A stretch of DNA of 64,000 nt from Prorocentrum cordatum (GCA_963575745.1 CAUYUJ010000961.1:43106-107105), one strand, 5' to 3'; positions 40,921 through 53,563 are shown, counted from the first letter of the stretch. Notes: generated from the sequence alone by a model not told the origin. Numbers and translations are program-made.

Positions 40921-41695
40921 TGTTGTGTGCAAACATCCATTCGTGTCGTGAACTGCTTTGCGACGGCCAGTGGGTTGTGAACGCGGGATCGGCGCGTTAC
41001 CCGTCGCAGTCCCGAGCTGAAGAGGCGGTCCCAATCAACAAGCCTCATGTCAGCCCACATGCGACCTTTCCTGTCTTGGCATCTCCTGAACCCATAGGGA
41101 TGTCAGGCGCTTCTCCACTACTGGATGCTCGTAGTTTCGCCGGCTTGATTGAAGATGCTTAGAGACCAGCACGACGGAAATATTCATTGAATCGTGTATC
41201 GTGTGATGTTATGACAGAAGTAATTTGGCGATGCTCCAGGCAAGGTTGACGACTCTTCTATCATAGTTGAACCATGATGCTCCGTGCCCATTGACACGGG
41301 CGCCGAGGAGGACATGCGGGTCGTTGCTACAGATGATGAAACACGCAGGCGAATCTCAGATGATACGTGCGCTTCTCAGCTAATAGTTAATTGTTGCTTC
41401 GGACAGGACATCAGCAAACATGTCGCAACCGTATGATGGGGGGCCTGCTGCTTTCGCACAAAATGGCCTGGCCACAAAGGGGAAATGTGCTGTCGGGATT
41501 AAATGTGGTCAGAGCTTCTGCTCCGTCAGAGAGTGCGGGATTATGGTGGCCGGGGGTCGAGTGCGGGCTGGCCAAAATCAGTGGGCTGCTGACGCTGCAC
41601 AGATATGCCTCTGTAGTGCGTGGCCATGCGCGCCCGAGCGGAAATATGGTGGCGGAACAGTGCATGGAGCTGATTGGAATTCCATCGGCACGGGC

Positions 41696-41697
<2 letters not shown>
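40921..41697. other. Unassigned DNA
   Basis: No recognised gene, repeat or RNA. The frames over 41,391-41,700 lack known motifs. Confidence 0.5.

Positions 41698-41786
<89 letters not shown>
41698..41786. repeat. Poly(T) tract of 89 nt
   Basis: An uninterrupted T89 run is preceded by CGGGCAG (41,691-41,697) and followed, after CCT, by CGGGCAG (41,790-41,796). The direct repeats suggest insertion of a poly(A) tail on the minus strand. Poly-Phe or poly-Lys ORFs across it are artefacts. Confidence 0.85.
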
Positions 41787-42424
41787 CCTCGGGCAGGTCT
41801 AGCGGGGAGAGCGTGTAACACATGCAGTGGACCATCGGGGGTTTCACCGATGAAGCCTGGTTCCCAATGCCAGCTACACGAAAATTCGAAACAATGATGG
41901 CGGGTGGGCTACCGCTTGAGTCTAGAATGGTGGGCCCTGATTTTGCAGGCTCTGCATCCTGCAACTTGCGCTGCATGGCTTTATCTGGCCGCGTCCAGTT
42001 TAACAGGAGAGTTGCTAGCGTCCAATATCTTGCCCATCATATGGACATCGCTGGTCTCAGTAACCTCCATGCGTCTGGAGCCGCTGCGGCCGATTTCCTT
42101 TTCCAGCATTCGAAATACCGGATGTGCGTTTCATTGTTTGACTTCTTCCCCCGGCATGGCCCTGTGGCTCGCGACTCGTTTCCGAGTCTGCCTGTTCTGA
42201 GGATTGAGATTTGAAAGACATCATCGTGTGTTGGTGGACAGTGCAGCTGGCGGATTCTGGTATGAGTTAGGGCTAGTTGATTGGATGCACGTCGACCTTC
42301 CCCAATCAGAGCTGTAGGGGTCCGGGCGGAATCTCATGGCCCGGTGCGCTTTGCCGCCGGTTTCCGCGGCCCGCCCGGGTGCCTGGGTGCTTGGGTTCTC
42401 AGGTCCCTGGGTGCTTGATGGCCC
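41787..42424. other. Unassigned DNA
   Basis: Frames on the plus strand to 42,214 have no recognised domain. No repeat is seen. Confidence 0.45.
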
Positions 42425-43165
42425 TGTGACAACATAGCCCGATAGCCCTATATCTCCATATCCTTATAGCACTACAGCCCCATGGCCCCGTTGCCCTATA
42501 ACCAAGTAGCTCACAGCCCGTTAGCCTGATAGCCCAATAGCCGTATAGCTCTACAGCCCACATAGCACTATAGCCCTATCGCCCTAGAACCCTATAGCTC
42601 TATAGCCCTATCGGCCTAGAGCCCTATAGCTTGATAGCCCTATAGCCCTATAGCGCCGTAGTCGTATAGCCCCAGTTCCCAATCTCCCTATGGCCCCATA
42701 GCCTTATAGCCCTATAGCCTGATGACCCCATAGCCCAATAGCTTTTTAGCCATATAACCACATGGCCTCCTAGCCTTGTAGCCCCATATCCTAATAGCCT
42801 TATAGCCTTATAGCCCTGTATCCCTATAGCTCTAAATGTTTATGCTCTATAGCCCACAGTGGCGCTATAGCCTCGCAACCCTGTATCCCTTTCGCCTTAT
42901 CGCCCCATGGTCATCTAGCCTTATATCCCCATAGCCCCATCTACTCGTAGCCTTATGGCCCTATAGCCCTAGAGCCCCGCAGCCCCGGAGCCCCATAGCC
43001 TTATTGCCCTGCAGCTCTATAGCCCTATGGCCCCTTATTGCTCTCTGGCCCTATAGCTCTATAGCCTTATGGGCCTATGGCCTCGTGGCCTTATGGCCGT
43101 ATAGTCCTCTAACCCCAGAGCCCCATTTCCCTGTGGCCTGATAGCCCCATAGCCCGTTGGCCCTG
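42425..43165. repeat. Degenerate CCTATAGC (8-9 bp) minisatellite
   Basis: About 740 bp consist of variants of TAGCCCTA/TAGCCCCA, for example TAGCCCTATAGCCCTATAGC near 42,635. The reverse complement, (GGGCTATA)n, is telomere-like in composition but does not match the TTTAGGG repeat usual in dinoflagellates. Confidence 0.8.
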
Positions 43166-45877
43166 AAAAGGCTTTGTTTGGTTTTTTCTCGGGTACAATT
43201 TATTTAATGACTTCGCTCATTCCGCCGGCCCTGGAGCCTTCTTCAGGGCCTCCTGGAGACTTCTTGGGAGTCTGTTGGGCTCCTTGGCGGCGTCTTGGGG
43301 GCCCCCGGGGCCTCTTGGGGGCTTTTGGGGGCCTCTTGGGGCGGGGGGGGGGTAGTCTCGATTGCGGCTCCCCCCTCGGCGGCCGCGATCCTCGTGGGGG
43401 GTGTCGAAGAATGGCCCTCCCCTGGAGTGCTCTGGTGGCTTCTCCCGGGACCTTGCCGGGGTGCCGTCCGGTGGCCCCCAGGGGCTGCTCCGCTCGCGCG
43501 AACTAGAAATATTGTTAACCACTTACCGGAGATCTTAGCACGCCTTGGCCCGTTGGGCCGGCGAAATTTATCCGTCGCTTGTCGACTGTGCGATGCCGAC
43601 AGTGTTGGATTTATGGGCTGGCTCCCCGCGGGCTTTTCGGTCTGAGTTTGATGGCGCATGCTTTGACTTAGTAATTGCGGGTATCGGAATTTTGGTCCTG
43701 CGCCGCCAGTGTAGCATTGCAGCGCTTCAGGGGGGCAGTGGCCTCTTGGTGCTCCAGTCTCACAGGCGTGGCATCGCTTGTTGTGCGTCTGCGGGGCCTC
43801 GGAAGCAGGGGGGCGGGGGGGGCGCGCGTTCCGGGCAAATGGTCGCGACAGGGGGCTGGCGCATGGCGGGTCGGTGAGGCGCTCGACCTTGCTCGGGTGG
43901 GGGCTGACCTCCGTAGGCGCGCCCGCCGTAAGCAGGCTGTTGCTGTAGTGCGGGGCATGTCGCGTCCGGATGCATCGGGCAACGTGCCTGTGTCTGCCGC
44001 CCCCCTGGGAGGGGGCCGAGGACGCACCTCCATGTATTTAAGTGACGCAGCGTGACGAAGCCAAAGCCAGATCGGTTGATGCACGACACTTCTTTCTTGC
44101 GAGACCTCGGTTCGAAAGGCGAGCAGTGGGTTGGCTTGAGAAGCGTGGGTTTGAATTGCTGTGCGAGTTTTCAGACTTAGCTCCTCAATGCGCCGAGTAT
44201 GATATGAGTCGCCGTGTCGGCGCGGCGCAGCAAGCAACGCGTCGTTTTGACGTTGCTCTCTCAATGTGCGTCGCTGCCGCGAGGGGTCAGGAAGTCGACC
44301 ACTTCGCTTCTCGAATTGGTTGCGGATGTGTCCGCGCTTTGGCAGCGTGGCTGAGTCGGAGTATGGCCCGCAAAGAGATTGCGCTCGCATCGCGAGCGTT
44401 GAGCTTCTGCCAGATAACATGCGCGACCTTCATGTCTAAATCTTGCGGGGGCAGACTGAATATGATGACTGCGATCATGGCTTATGGGCCGGATGAGGTC
44501 GTCGAGGGCATGGCCGGCAGCGGGCATTCAGCTGGGGGCTCGCTCATGGGCGCTGATCTCGCTCGCCCGCACTTGCGCGTTTGAAGCGAGTGTGTCGGCC
44601 TCGACGCTTTAATTCGTGCCAGCTGTGGGATGGAGAACGCTCTTGCTATTTGGATTCGCCCGTGCAGATCTTTTCCGGGCTGCGCGTGGAAGCCTCGGCC
44701 ATGGGGGGCAAGGGTCAGCGAGGAGATCTTCAGCTGGTTTCCGGAGCCTGCTGGAAGGGTGGGGTAGTGATGTGAGCGAGTGCGGTAGATGCATGCGTTG
44801 CAGTGCCCAGTATGGTCGATTGCTTGCTGTCATTGCATGGGCGCGCGTCGCTGGGGGCGACTGCTGTTCGCGGGCGACCGCGCAGCGCAGACACCGCGCC
44901 CTCGTGCGCGCGCCTGTTTCCGTCGAGGCCTTCGCCGAACTCGCGCGAGGGCGCTGTGCAGCACCGAGTCATCTGAACGATTTCGTGTGGTTCGCCATTC
45001 CATAGCGGCAGGTTGCCGACGCCGATGCCTTTGAATTGCCAAGCGAAGATGCCGCAGTTTTAGCTCGCCTGTTTTTGAAGCTATTGGACCGGCGAGTTCC
45101 CGAACAATTGTGACGACGACAGCAAGCATTCGTGTCCGCCGGGCAGTCTAAACGCAACGTTTTTGGCATATCAGAAGCAGTTGCTTTAGCGCAGCGTAAT
45201 CCGTCTTCGTTGCGTTTTTCGTCGTTTCCTGATTGCGCGAAAAGGTTTTAACCCGCTGTCGTGGGCGTGGGCGCAGGCCGTCTCAGGGAGCGCGCTTGCC
45301 CCCGCCGCGTGCTCGCGGCATTTTCGATTCGATGCACAATCACACTGCCTACTTGTGCTTCTCTGGCCATGCCTTCCCGCCCTAGTGCCGCGGATAATAG
45401 CCAGAGCCGTCCATCGTGGGATGTCTGGTTTGGTCCCGACGCTGTGGAAGCGGGGTTCTCTGTCGGAACCATCTGGCAAATTGATGCAGGGCCTGGCTCT
45501 CTTGGGGCGTGCCCGCGCCAGCTTGGCAACGAGACTGTTGGCTTGGGACGTTTTCACTCTCCCTCTGATGTCCTGCGCGTTGAGATTTGATGTTTTGAGT
45601 TTGGCAGCCCAGTGCGAAATCTGTGAGTTAGCGTTGTCATTATTGTAGCGCGTGCGTTGGCGCCCGCTGTACGTGTACTGCCATCGTCGGGGTTTCTGTG
45701 GCGCGTTGACGTGAAGAGAGCGGCGTCGCGCCGCCCCCTCCCCCGCCTACAGCGGAAGCGCGGCCGCGTGCAAGACTGTTGACTTGTCAAGGTCTGACAG
45801 TCAGATAAGCCTCTCAATTATACATTGGTATTACGCTTCTGAACCAACATGCGTGCGATTCTGTCGCGTGTAGGAAT
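43166..45877. other. Unassigned 2.7 kb with protein-like frames
   Basis: 43,220-43,490 has GC-rich short repeats (GGCCTCTTGGGG). Frames at 43,545-43,877 (with SEFDGACFDLVIAGIGILVL), 44,042-44,584 (180 aa: ARPRFERRAVGWLEKRGFEL ... EYDMSRRVGAAQQATRRFDV) and 44,616-45,005 look somewhat protein-like but match no family I know. They may be remnants of the retroelement that follows, or of another one. No function can be assigned. Confidence 0.35.
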
Positions 45878-46800
45878 ATGTGCTTTATTCTGAAAATGAT
45901 AAAGGGAGTAGTGGACTCATGCGGTGAGTGCAGAGCCTGGGGGAAGCCGGGCAACGCCATCATGCCTCCGATTAGCCCCCCTGGCAAATTCGACGAAGTC
46001 GAGTGTGATTTGATGTTCTGCAAACGGCGCATCGTGTATCACATCATCGACCGATGCGCTCGTAGGCTGCAGGCCAAGACCGACAGGGCGATGCATGCGG
46101 TATTGGACGCCTATTGCAACTGCTGGACGCAGCGCTGCCAGGCTGCAGCGCTGCTGTATTCCGACGGGGAAGGCGCCTTAGATAATGGGGCAGCCAATTC
46201 CGTCCTGGAGGCTGAAGGCACAGAGCATCGCATCCGTGCCCGAGGCCAGCATGCCACCTGCTATCGAAGCACGCAACGGCATCTTGAGACACACCTTACA
46301 TGTTGTGAAAGAGTTTGAAACGACACAACATTCAGGTGGTGGTTATTCGTCTACTTCACTGAGACCTATTTGTCTGCAATGCCTCACATTATACAACGGG
46401 GTGTTGCCATGCCAGGCACTGCGTGGCCGACAACCAGCCTGTTTACCGGACCTACCTGTGCTGGACCATCAATGGGGACAGAGACGTCCCATCACAACCG
46501 AGAGCAAAGGATCATATACATAGGCATTGAAGCCATCGCGTAGGCCACAACAGTAGCCAAAACCAACAGAGCCCTACGCACAAAAACGACAGCAGCAGGA
46601 CACCGCAAGTATCAGCCAGGTGATCTCGTGGACTACCACCGTCCGACCACTGCGAAGGACGATTAGGGTGGATGGAATGGCCCGTGCCCCCCGCCTGTAA
46701 CTGCCCTGTCCGTGGTCAGGCTGTGGTGCAAGTTGGCGGTCGGGAAGTCCTAGTGCAGCACCCGGACTTACGACGCACATCATATATTGTGGTACTATGG
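45878..46800 (+). pseudogene. Copia integrase remnant
   Basis: The frame starts with CGECRAWGKPGN (zinc-binding Cys pair) and PGKFDEVECDLMF (first catalytic Asp), HIIDRCARR and LLYSDGEGAL (second Asp). It then shifts frame near 46,240 to IEARNGILRHTLHVV (catalytic Glu). Further downstream are fragments NRALRTKTTAAGHRKYQPGD and VDYHRPTTAKDD, with interspersed stops, corresponding to the integrase C-terminal domain. The DDE triad is present but in two frames. Confidence 0.75.
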
Positions 46801-46917
46801 GTCCGCGAGACCGGCTGGGATACAGCGGCCATGCGAACAGTGTTGGCTTTCGTCGCGAGCCTGCCCGTGGGGGCGCCTGCTATTGTCTTCGGCTAGCTGC
46901 CGACCGAGCAGGGGAAG

Positions 46918-47739
46918 TTGCGGATGACTACGGTGGGCCGTCTCCCGCCTAAAGTGTACGTAGTTCTGCAGTTCCTCATCGGAAACTATTTTAGGATAGA
47001 AGACGTAGTAGTTGTAGTTTTGGCTAAAACATCCGCAGTTTGCCGGCAGCACTATGTGCTGATGGCCGTGCCCTGGTATACTATGACAACGACGTGCCGC
47101 GCTCGGATTTCAGTACTGCGAATCCGAAGGTACCGCTCTCACTTCCATGGCAGCGCTGGAACCGCGCGCGCGCGGATAATCCAGCGTTTGAAGTCTTCAA
47201 AAACCTTGGCCGGCTTCGACGAAGATCCTGCAAAGTTCGAGGACGTGGCGGACGCGCCAGCATCGGGCGGCCACGCCAGCGAGGAGGAACGGCCTCCAGC
47301 GCCGGCCGCTCTTGACGGCAGGCTACGGACTCATGCTGAGGAATCGTGGCTGGACCTAGAAGCACGCGTCATGGAAACGTGGTATGTCGAGCTCCAAGAG
47401 GACGAGGAACTGCTCGAGGCGCCCTCGTGGGAGTCCCTGTGTTCTGTGCCCGCCATGGTTGCAGACGACCGCGCGCTCGTGGCTGTGGCCAGTGAGGAGT
47501 ATAGGCACTTGCGAGAGATAGGTTGCACTCGCAACCGCGACGCCGACGAAAACCCCGCGGTACCTTCGACCACATATTACGACGAGACTTACGATCTCGA
47601 TTCGGACGAATACGGTCAGTATGTTGAGGTGTGCTTCACTACTGGCATGGCTAGAGATGTTCTGTCAGAGCAACAGAGCGAGTCGCATCTCAACGACCGA
47701 ATAACTACGATGCGCGTGTATGCCTCGAACGCAGCTTAA
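46918..47739 (+). pseudogene. Copia pol inter-domain region to start of RT
   Basis: The frame is open for ~270 codons with an acidic middle (DEDPAKFEDVADAPASGGHA, EESWLDLEARVMETWYVELQ). The end, QYVEVCFTTGMARDVLSEQQ and MRVYASNAA, is the block preceding the RT in this family. After the TAA (47,737) the frame continues RTVVVKEDDLLAKAE, again family-like, so the stop is secondary decay. Confidence 0.6.
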
Positions 47740-48670
47740 AGAACTGTGGTCGTCAAGGAAGACGACCTCCTGGCGAAAGCAGAAATCCAGGCCAACCCGA
47801 TTGATATATCAAAAGCTTTGTGCCTTGAGCGCAAGATGTGGCGTGGCAGCCAATGCTTCGAGATCTAGGGGTTCAGGAATAATGCCAACATCATGACATC
47901 TAGACAGGCGTGCAAGTCGAAGTTTGCCAAGAACGGCAGCGGCGATATATGGCGAACTCCTACGACGACGTCTTGTTATTCGTGGCTTTGTGGGCGTCGA
48001 AGCATTCGACGCGGGAGCCTTATCAGGCGCAGTTCGCCGAGTAAGTCAGAGGCTGCTCGCCGGCGCGGCCGCGTGCAAGAAACAATAGGTAATAGCGTCC
48101 AAGGGTGTCGACCAGGCCTTTTGTTAAAGGCCTGACCGATCGTGAGCTGGCAGAGGCCGCTGGAGAGACAGAGTGCGTAGTATGCTTAAATCTCCCACCT
48201 GGCTCGGCCTCGGCGTTAGGCGCGCTGCCCGGCCTCTCGCCCCATGACGAATTAAAGCGTCGATTGCAGTGCCTTGAGCCGGGCGCGGGCGCCGCAGATG
48301 CCCCCTAGGGCGCTCTCGCTGCTCGGGGCTATCATGCGGGGCTTCGGGCGACAACCCGCCTCGTGCGACGAAGAATTTGGGGCGGGCTTGAACGTCTCAG
48401 CGGCCGAGCACGTTGGTGACATAAACGTGGCAGGAGTGGAGGGCGCTATGAACAAAATATGTCACATGTGTAGAAAGTGCGCGCGGCGCATGCAAACAGA
48501 ACGAACCGCCGCGCGCTGCGCTGAGACCGAGGGCGGCCGTGCCCAGCTAGATCAGGGTGGGTATATCAAAAAGGATAGCTCAATGCAGCGCCCAGGGCTT
48601 GCGGGCGCTGTTGCCGGAGAAGAGGCAAGGAAGACGCTGTCCGACATGCTTATCTCAAGGGCATTTTAAA
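47740..48670 (+). pseudogene. Copia reverse transcriptase remnant
   Basis: Blocks in order across frames: VVVKEDDLLAKAE; NIMTSRQACKSKFAKNGSGD; RRLVIRGFVGVEAFDAGALS; IASKGVDQAF (motif A region); KGLTDRELAEAAGETECVVC; LNLPPGSASALGALPG; LQCLEPGAGAADAP, ending in TAG; then EHVGDINVAG at ~48,410, where the catalytic VDD motif reads VGD; and LDQGGYIKK. The VGD change plus stops make it non-functional. Confidence 0.7.
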
Positions 48671-49079
48671 CAAAAAACGCCCCTACCCTGGTTTACGAGG
48701 CGCTGTGCACTGAAACTCTTGTGGGCTGACAGGGTAAACCCTGCGTGATGTGCCGCGCCCTGGCGGCTCTAGGGTTTGGGGGTTCCCGGGAGTTTTACAG
48801 ACCGCGCACTTGTAACCCAGGGTAGGGTCGTTTTTTCGTCCCTAAATTATCAGTTCTACGTTGCGCTTTGGAGTGTGCATTAAACACGCAGGTGCGTTTG
48901 ATCGTATGCGTGCTATCCTTGCGACAAGACCAGGGGCCCACGAACCTCCGAGTGCGCGGGCTCAGCGTTGCCGCGCGCGCTGTCCAGCAAGGTCAAAAGA
49001 AAATAATATATCATCTTGGGATTCCGACGCGAGAAGTGGACCGTCGCAATGACTCCAGATGTCGCTGCCTTAGCGGGAG

Positions 49080-49640
49080 CGAAGATGACGAAGCGTAGGC
49101 ACGTGGCGCCCGAAGGGGCCAACCATGTACTGCGCGGGCGCGCCTAACGGGAGGGCAGTTGTGCACCTGATCGATGCATCTTGCAAGTGGCATCGCATGC
49201 TGGTGCGTTCCAGCCACTCGGCTAGAACATTGGCAGCAGCTCATCATTGAGTGCTGCTACTCTACCATAGGTACGCAACGCGAGCTTTAAACTTGGACCT
49301 CTAACGCCCGTGCACCTTGACATCATTTTAGATTTAGGTGTTTTCAGCTTTAGGGGCCATCCTTACCATGGGCGCTGAGTCGGTCTATAAATATTGGTCA
49401 AGTAAGGATTTGAAGAAGCCGACTGGGTGCACCCTGCTGGGGCGCATCAGCTGTATAAGACAAGTGATGGACCGAGGTCTCGTTCATGGCGTGCAGTGGT
49501 GTGATGCGCGGGGCATGGCCGCAGATGGTCATGCCAGCGGGTGTATCGATCGGGCGTTGCTGCTGCACGTTATCGAAGGCAACCCGCCCTTCAAATATGA
49601 GGTAAAGAAATACATGCCCTATCGTGGCAGCGAAGAGACA
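49080..49640 (+). pseudogene. Copia RNase H remnant
   Basis: GRAVVHLIDASCKWHRMLVR and SSHSARTLAAAHH (~49,154-49,247) match the SSKKQRHVVRSTFAAE-type block of copia RNase H. Next come PLTPVHLDIILD and, from 49,338, MGAESVYKYWSSKDLKKPTG, RISCIRQVMDRGLVHGVQWC and DARGMAADGHASGCIDRALL, the usual C-terminal blocks. The frame runs on to 50,042 without recognisable sequence. Confidence 0.65.
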
Positions 49641-50499
49641 GCGCCAACGTGGGGGTGCCCAACTCAGGGCCAGCGGATAGGTGTGAGGATTACTATTCAA
49701 ATGCATGCATGTGGCCACCATGCCTGGCCGCGGGCAGATATACCTATAGCTCATTTGCCAGCCTGGACACGGGCCCTTAACTTTGTTTTTGAAGGGGCTT
49801 TTCCAGTTTGGTCAGGTACGCTCACGCATCGCACGCTTTGGCGCCCAGCTGTTGGCTGGACGTCCACCCCTAAGTATCTGTGGGTCGTCGCGCGGTCTTG
49901 CCCGTGTCTGCCCATGATATTCTGCGGCTGGTCGTGCGGTGAAGCCCGCGACCGGCCCTGGTGCTCTATGGTGCCTTTTTTTCGCAGGGATCGTGAGCAA
50001 CGCTATCGTTATCCTTCTTGTTTACTTGATCTAGTTATCTGAGGGCTTGGATCTAGCGTTCGGCCCCCCTCCCGACCTTGAGCGAGGTTTAAGGTGGGGT
50101 TGTACAGCGAACGCTATATCCGCCGCAATCTTGGCTCAAGGTTGCGCAGCCCTATTTTCTTGTCAGACGATAGTGAGACACTATTGGACCAGTGCATCAA
50201 ACAAAGGCCACGTCTATCAATGCTTCCTCGCTCTATCCCAGGGCTAATCTCATACCTCTCGACTTGCTTGCCATGAAACGATGCGTTGTGGGATGCTCGA
50301 TACGTCGCCGACGTTCTCCCAATAATAATGTTTTTTTCAGTTTATTGCCTCAATGTCAAGCCCTTAAGCCTTACTTTTCGCTGCTTGGCCCTGCGAGTTT
50401 CATTTGTTGGTTTCCAGGTTTCTGTGCGCGGAAATTTGGTACCCCGTCGTTTCTGGACTTTTTTTGTGTCTGTCGGTTCTTGATTGTCTTCCCCCGGTG
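49641..50499. other. Unassigned DNA after the copia remnant
   Basis: There are no recognised motifs beyond the copia RNase H tail. Short frames only. Confidence 0.45.
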
Positions 50500-51220
50500 C
50501 GGTTGCATCCCGAAGGTTCCCAGCCGATGGAGTCTCTTCCGATAGGGTCCCACCCGGCAGGGTCCCGCCCGATGAAGGTCCTGCCCGATACAGTCACGCT
50601 GTCCGCTTAGCTCCCGCACAAGCAGGGTTCCGACCAAAAGTGCCCCGCACGATGGGGTCTCATCCGATACGGTCCCGCCCACTGGGGCGCCATTCGACAC
50701 ATCCCCAGCCGATAATCTCCCTCCCAAGAAGGTATCAGAGGATACGGTCCCGTCTGACAGTGTCTCACACGGTCGGGTCCCGCCCAGAGGGGCCCCACAC
50801 GAAGGGGTCCAACCCGAGAGTGTCCCACCCAACAAGGCCCCACTCGATATGGCCCCGCCCGAAAAGTTCCAACCATGGTCCGAGCGGCTGCGGTCACACC
50901 CGACGGAGTCCCGCTCGACAGGGTCCCGCTCGAAAGGTCTCACCCGACGGTTCCCGCCCGATACGGTCCCACACGATTGTTGCCCATCTGGCAGGAATCC
51001 ACCCGATTGGGATCCTCCTTTCCCCTCTCCTCCCCCTCCTCATCCTCCTCCTCCTCCGCCTTCGCCTCCTCCTCCTCCTCCTCCTCCTCCTCCTCCTCCT
51101 TGAGGGTTGCTCCCGAGAAAGTTCCTCCTCGACAGAGCCCCGCCTTGTAAAATATTCGGAGAGGGTCCCACCCTACAGGGTCCCAACCCGCAAAAACCCC
51201 ACCCCATAGGTCTAACCCAC
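50500..51220. repeat. 15-bp GTCCCGCCCGA-type minisatellite
   Basis: Tandem 15-bp units such as GTCCCGCCCAGAGGG, GCCCCACACGAAGGG, GTCCAACCCGAGAGT and GTCCCACCCAACAAG are clearest at 50,770-50,870 and more irregular on either side. A (TCC/CTC)n run at about 51,012-51,103 interrupts the array. The 241-codon frame is fortuitous. Confidence 0.8.
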
Positions 51221-52260
51221 TTGGTTGCGCCGCGTGGCCTACACTGAACAGGGCCAGTGTTTGGGATCCACGCCAGCGTCGTGTGGACAGTAACGAGAAT
51301 GGCATCGCCGCCACTGCGTGCATTCGCGTCCTCTTGTCCAGGATTGTTCGCAGTATCTTGCTCGAGCGGTTGCGCGCGCAAATGTCGATCGCCGTTTTCG
51401 CGGATGGTGGGGTTGTTTGGTTTTCTTGTCGGTATTGCTTGCCTGTGAGCCGCCAGCGTGACAACATGTGCCTGTTGCGAAATCGCCCGTCAATGTACTT
51501 TGTGCGTCAAGCACAAACTCCGCCGCTGCGAACGTGAGAGGATTCGGTTTGATCGTTCGGCGCCGCTGGCGGCCTTCCTTTGGCTGGCAGGTTCCCCGCG
51601 TGACGTCCACAAGCCGTGGGTGACTACAAGTTGATTTTTGTGGCTCCCTCTATTTCGGAGCGGTTTCCCCTGCTGAGTTTTTGCCGTGCTCCTGCTCGCT
51701 TTACTCGCGTCTCTGCTGTATGTCATCGGCACAGGGCAGCGTGTGAACGAAAGAGTCCCGCGTGAACGTAACGATTCCGTGCATGATTGTCTGGAGCCCC
51801 CCGCTGGTCAATGTGTTTGCTCGCTTCTGTTCCCCGCGTGCTTCGTACGGGTGATCCCGGCATCGTATTTGGGTGCGCGGGGCTCGGCAAGTGCTTTCCA
51901 CCATGCAGCCGCAGTTCCCCGCCGCTTGCAGCATGCCGTGTTTCAGTCTCTGCTTGCCCCGGATCTTTCGGTCTGGAAGAAACGCACACACATCACACAC
52001 CGTCAAGTCAGCGGCGCAGAGGGTCCTCAAGCGCGGGCAGCAGACGGAAGTGCGAATTGCGATCGAGCGCAGTCGAAAGCACAGTGAACGAGACGTCGAA
52101 CACAGGAATGCAAGCGATGGTGTGGTGGACTAGAGCGAGAAAGGCAGTCAGCTAATACTTGTACACGTGCCCCCATGTACGTAATGGCACATGATGGACG
52201 GCGGGTCGACCACCCAACCACACACCGCCATCGCCGTCAAAAACGGGACGGGGCAACAAG
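51221..52260. other. Unassigned 1 kb
   Basis: Frames of up to 133 codons without known motifs lie on both strands. No repeat is seen. Confidence 0.45.
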
Positions 52261-52574
52261 AAGAGGAGGAAGAAACGGGAGGAGGAGAGACATGATGATG
52301 AGAAGGAGGAGGAGGAGGAGGAAGAGGAGGAGGAGGAACGGACAAACGCATACCACGCTGGCCGTGACCGCCAGGCGAGCACGCAGAATAGGCTCACCCC
52401 CCGCAGGGGGAAAGGGGGAAAAAAGCAAACAGAGGCAGACACAGGAGGGGAACCCATAGAGACGACGGCGGCGGACCCTACGACGCGGCCGAACCCACGA
52501 CCGACGACGACGACGACGACCGAGCGAACCCCGCGACCCAGGAGGAGGAAGAGGAGGAGGAGGAGGAGGAGCAG
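52261..52574. repeat. GA/GAC-rich low-complexity leader of the triplet array
   Basis: GAGGA-, GAGGAC- and GACGAC-type triplets (52,260-52,350 and 52,500-52,574) flank a short unique patch at ~52,345-52,495. Confidence 0.75.
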
Positions 52575-52586
52575 AAGGATGATGAC

Positions 52587-52648
<62 letters not shown>

Positions 52649-52928
52649 CGACGACGATGATGATGATGATGAGGATGATGATGATGATGCTGTTGATGAT
52701 GCTGATTGTGATGATGATGCTGCTGATGATGATGTGGCTGATGCTGCTGATGATGATGACGACGATTATGCTGCTGCTGATGATGATGCTGCTGATGATG
52801 ATGACGATGAGGATGCTGCTGCTGATGATGATGATGATGACGATGGTGGTGGTGGTGATGATGATGGTGGTGGTGGTGGGGCTGCTGCTGATGATTATGA
52901 TGATGATGACGGCGACGACGACGATGAC

Positions 52929-52965
<37 letters not shown>

Positions 52966-53059
52966 ATGATGATGATACTGATGCTGCTGATGATGATGCT
53001 GCTGATGATGATGATGACGACGATGACGACGATGATGATGATAATGATGCTGCTGCTGT

Positions 53060-53104
<45 letters not shown>

Positions 53105-53153
53105 CGACGACGACGATGATGATGATGACGACGATGATGATGATTATGATGAA

Positions 53154-53187
<34 letters not shown>

Positions 53188-53215
53188 CTGATGATGATGC
53201 AAGTGATGATGATGA

Positions 53216-53246
<31 letters not shown>

Positions 53247-53346
53247 GATGATGATGATGATGACGATGTTGATAATGCTGATGATGATGATGCTGATGAT
53301 GATGATGACGATGATGATGATGATGATGCTGATGATGCCGATGATG

Positions 53347-53378
<32 letters not shown>

Positions 53379-53488
53379 ACTGCGGCTGCTGCTGATGATG
53401 ATTATGATGATGATGATGGTGGTGGTGATGCTGATGATGATGATGATGCTGCTGATGATGATGATGATAATGATGATGATGATGATGC

Positions 53489-53563
<75 letters not shown>

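Larger units (their letters stand above)
45878..49640 (+). mobile_element. Decayed Ty1/copia retrotransposon pol region
   Basis: Integrase, then RT, then RNase H blocks occur in copia order over 3.8 kb, scattered over frames with stops and frameshifts. The block pattern matches the copia-type elements common in dinoflagellates. No LTRs, primer-binding site or Gag were identified. The element is dead. Confidence 0.75.

Noticed and set aside
41391-41976. ORFs containing poly-Phe or poly-Lys
   Set aside because: They arise from the T89 tract. The flanking residues show no domain.
50138-50152. Relic spliced leader (TCTTGGCTCAAGG)
   Set aside because: About ten bases match, the upstream CCGTAGCCAT part is absent, and no gene follows.
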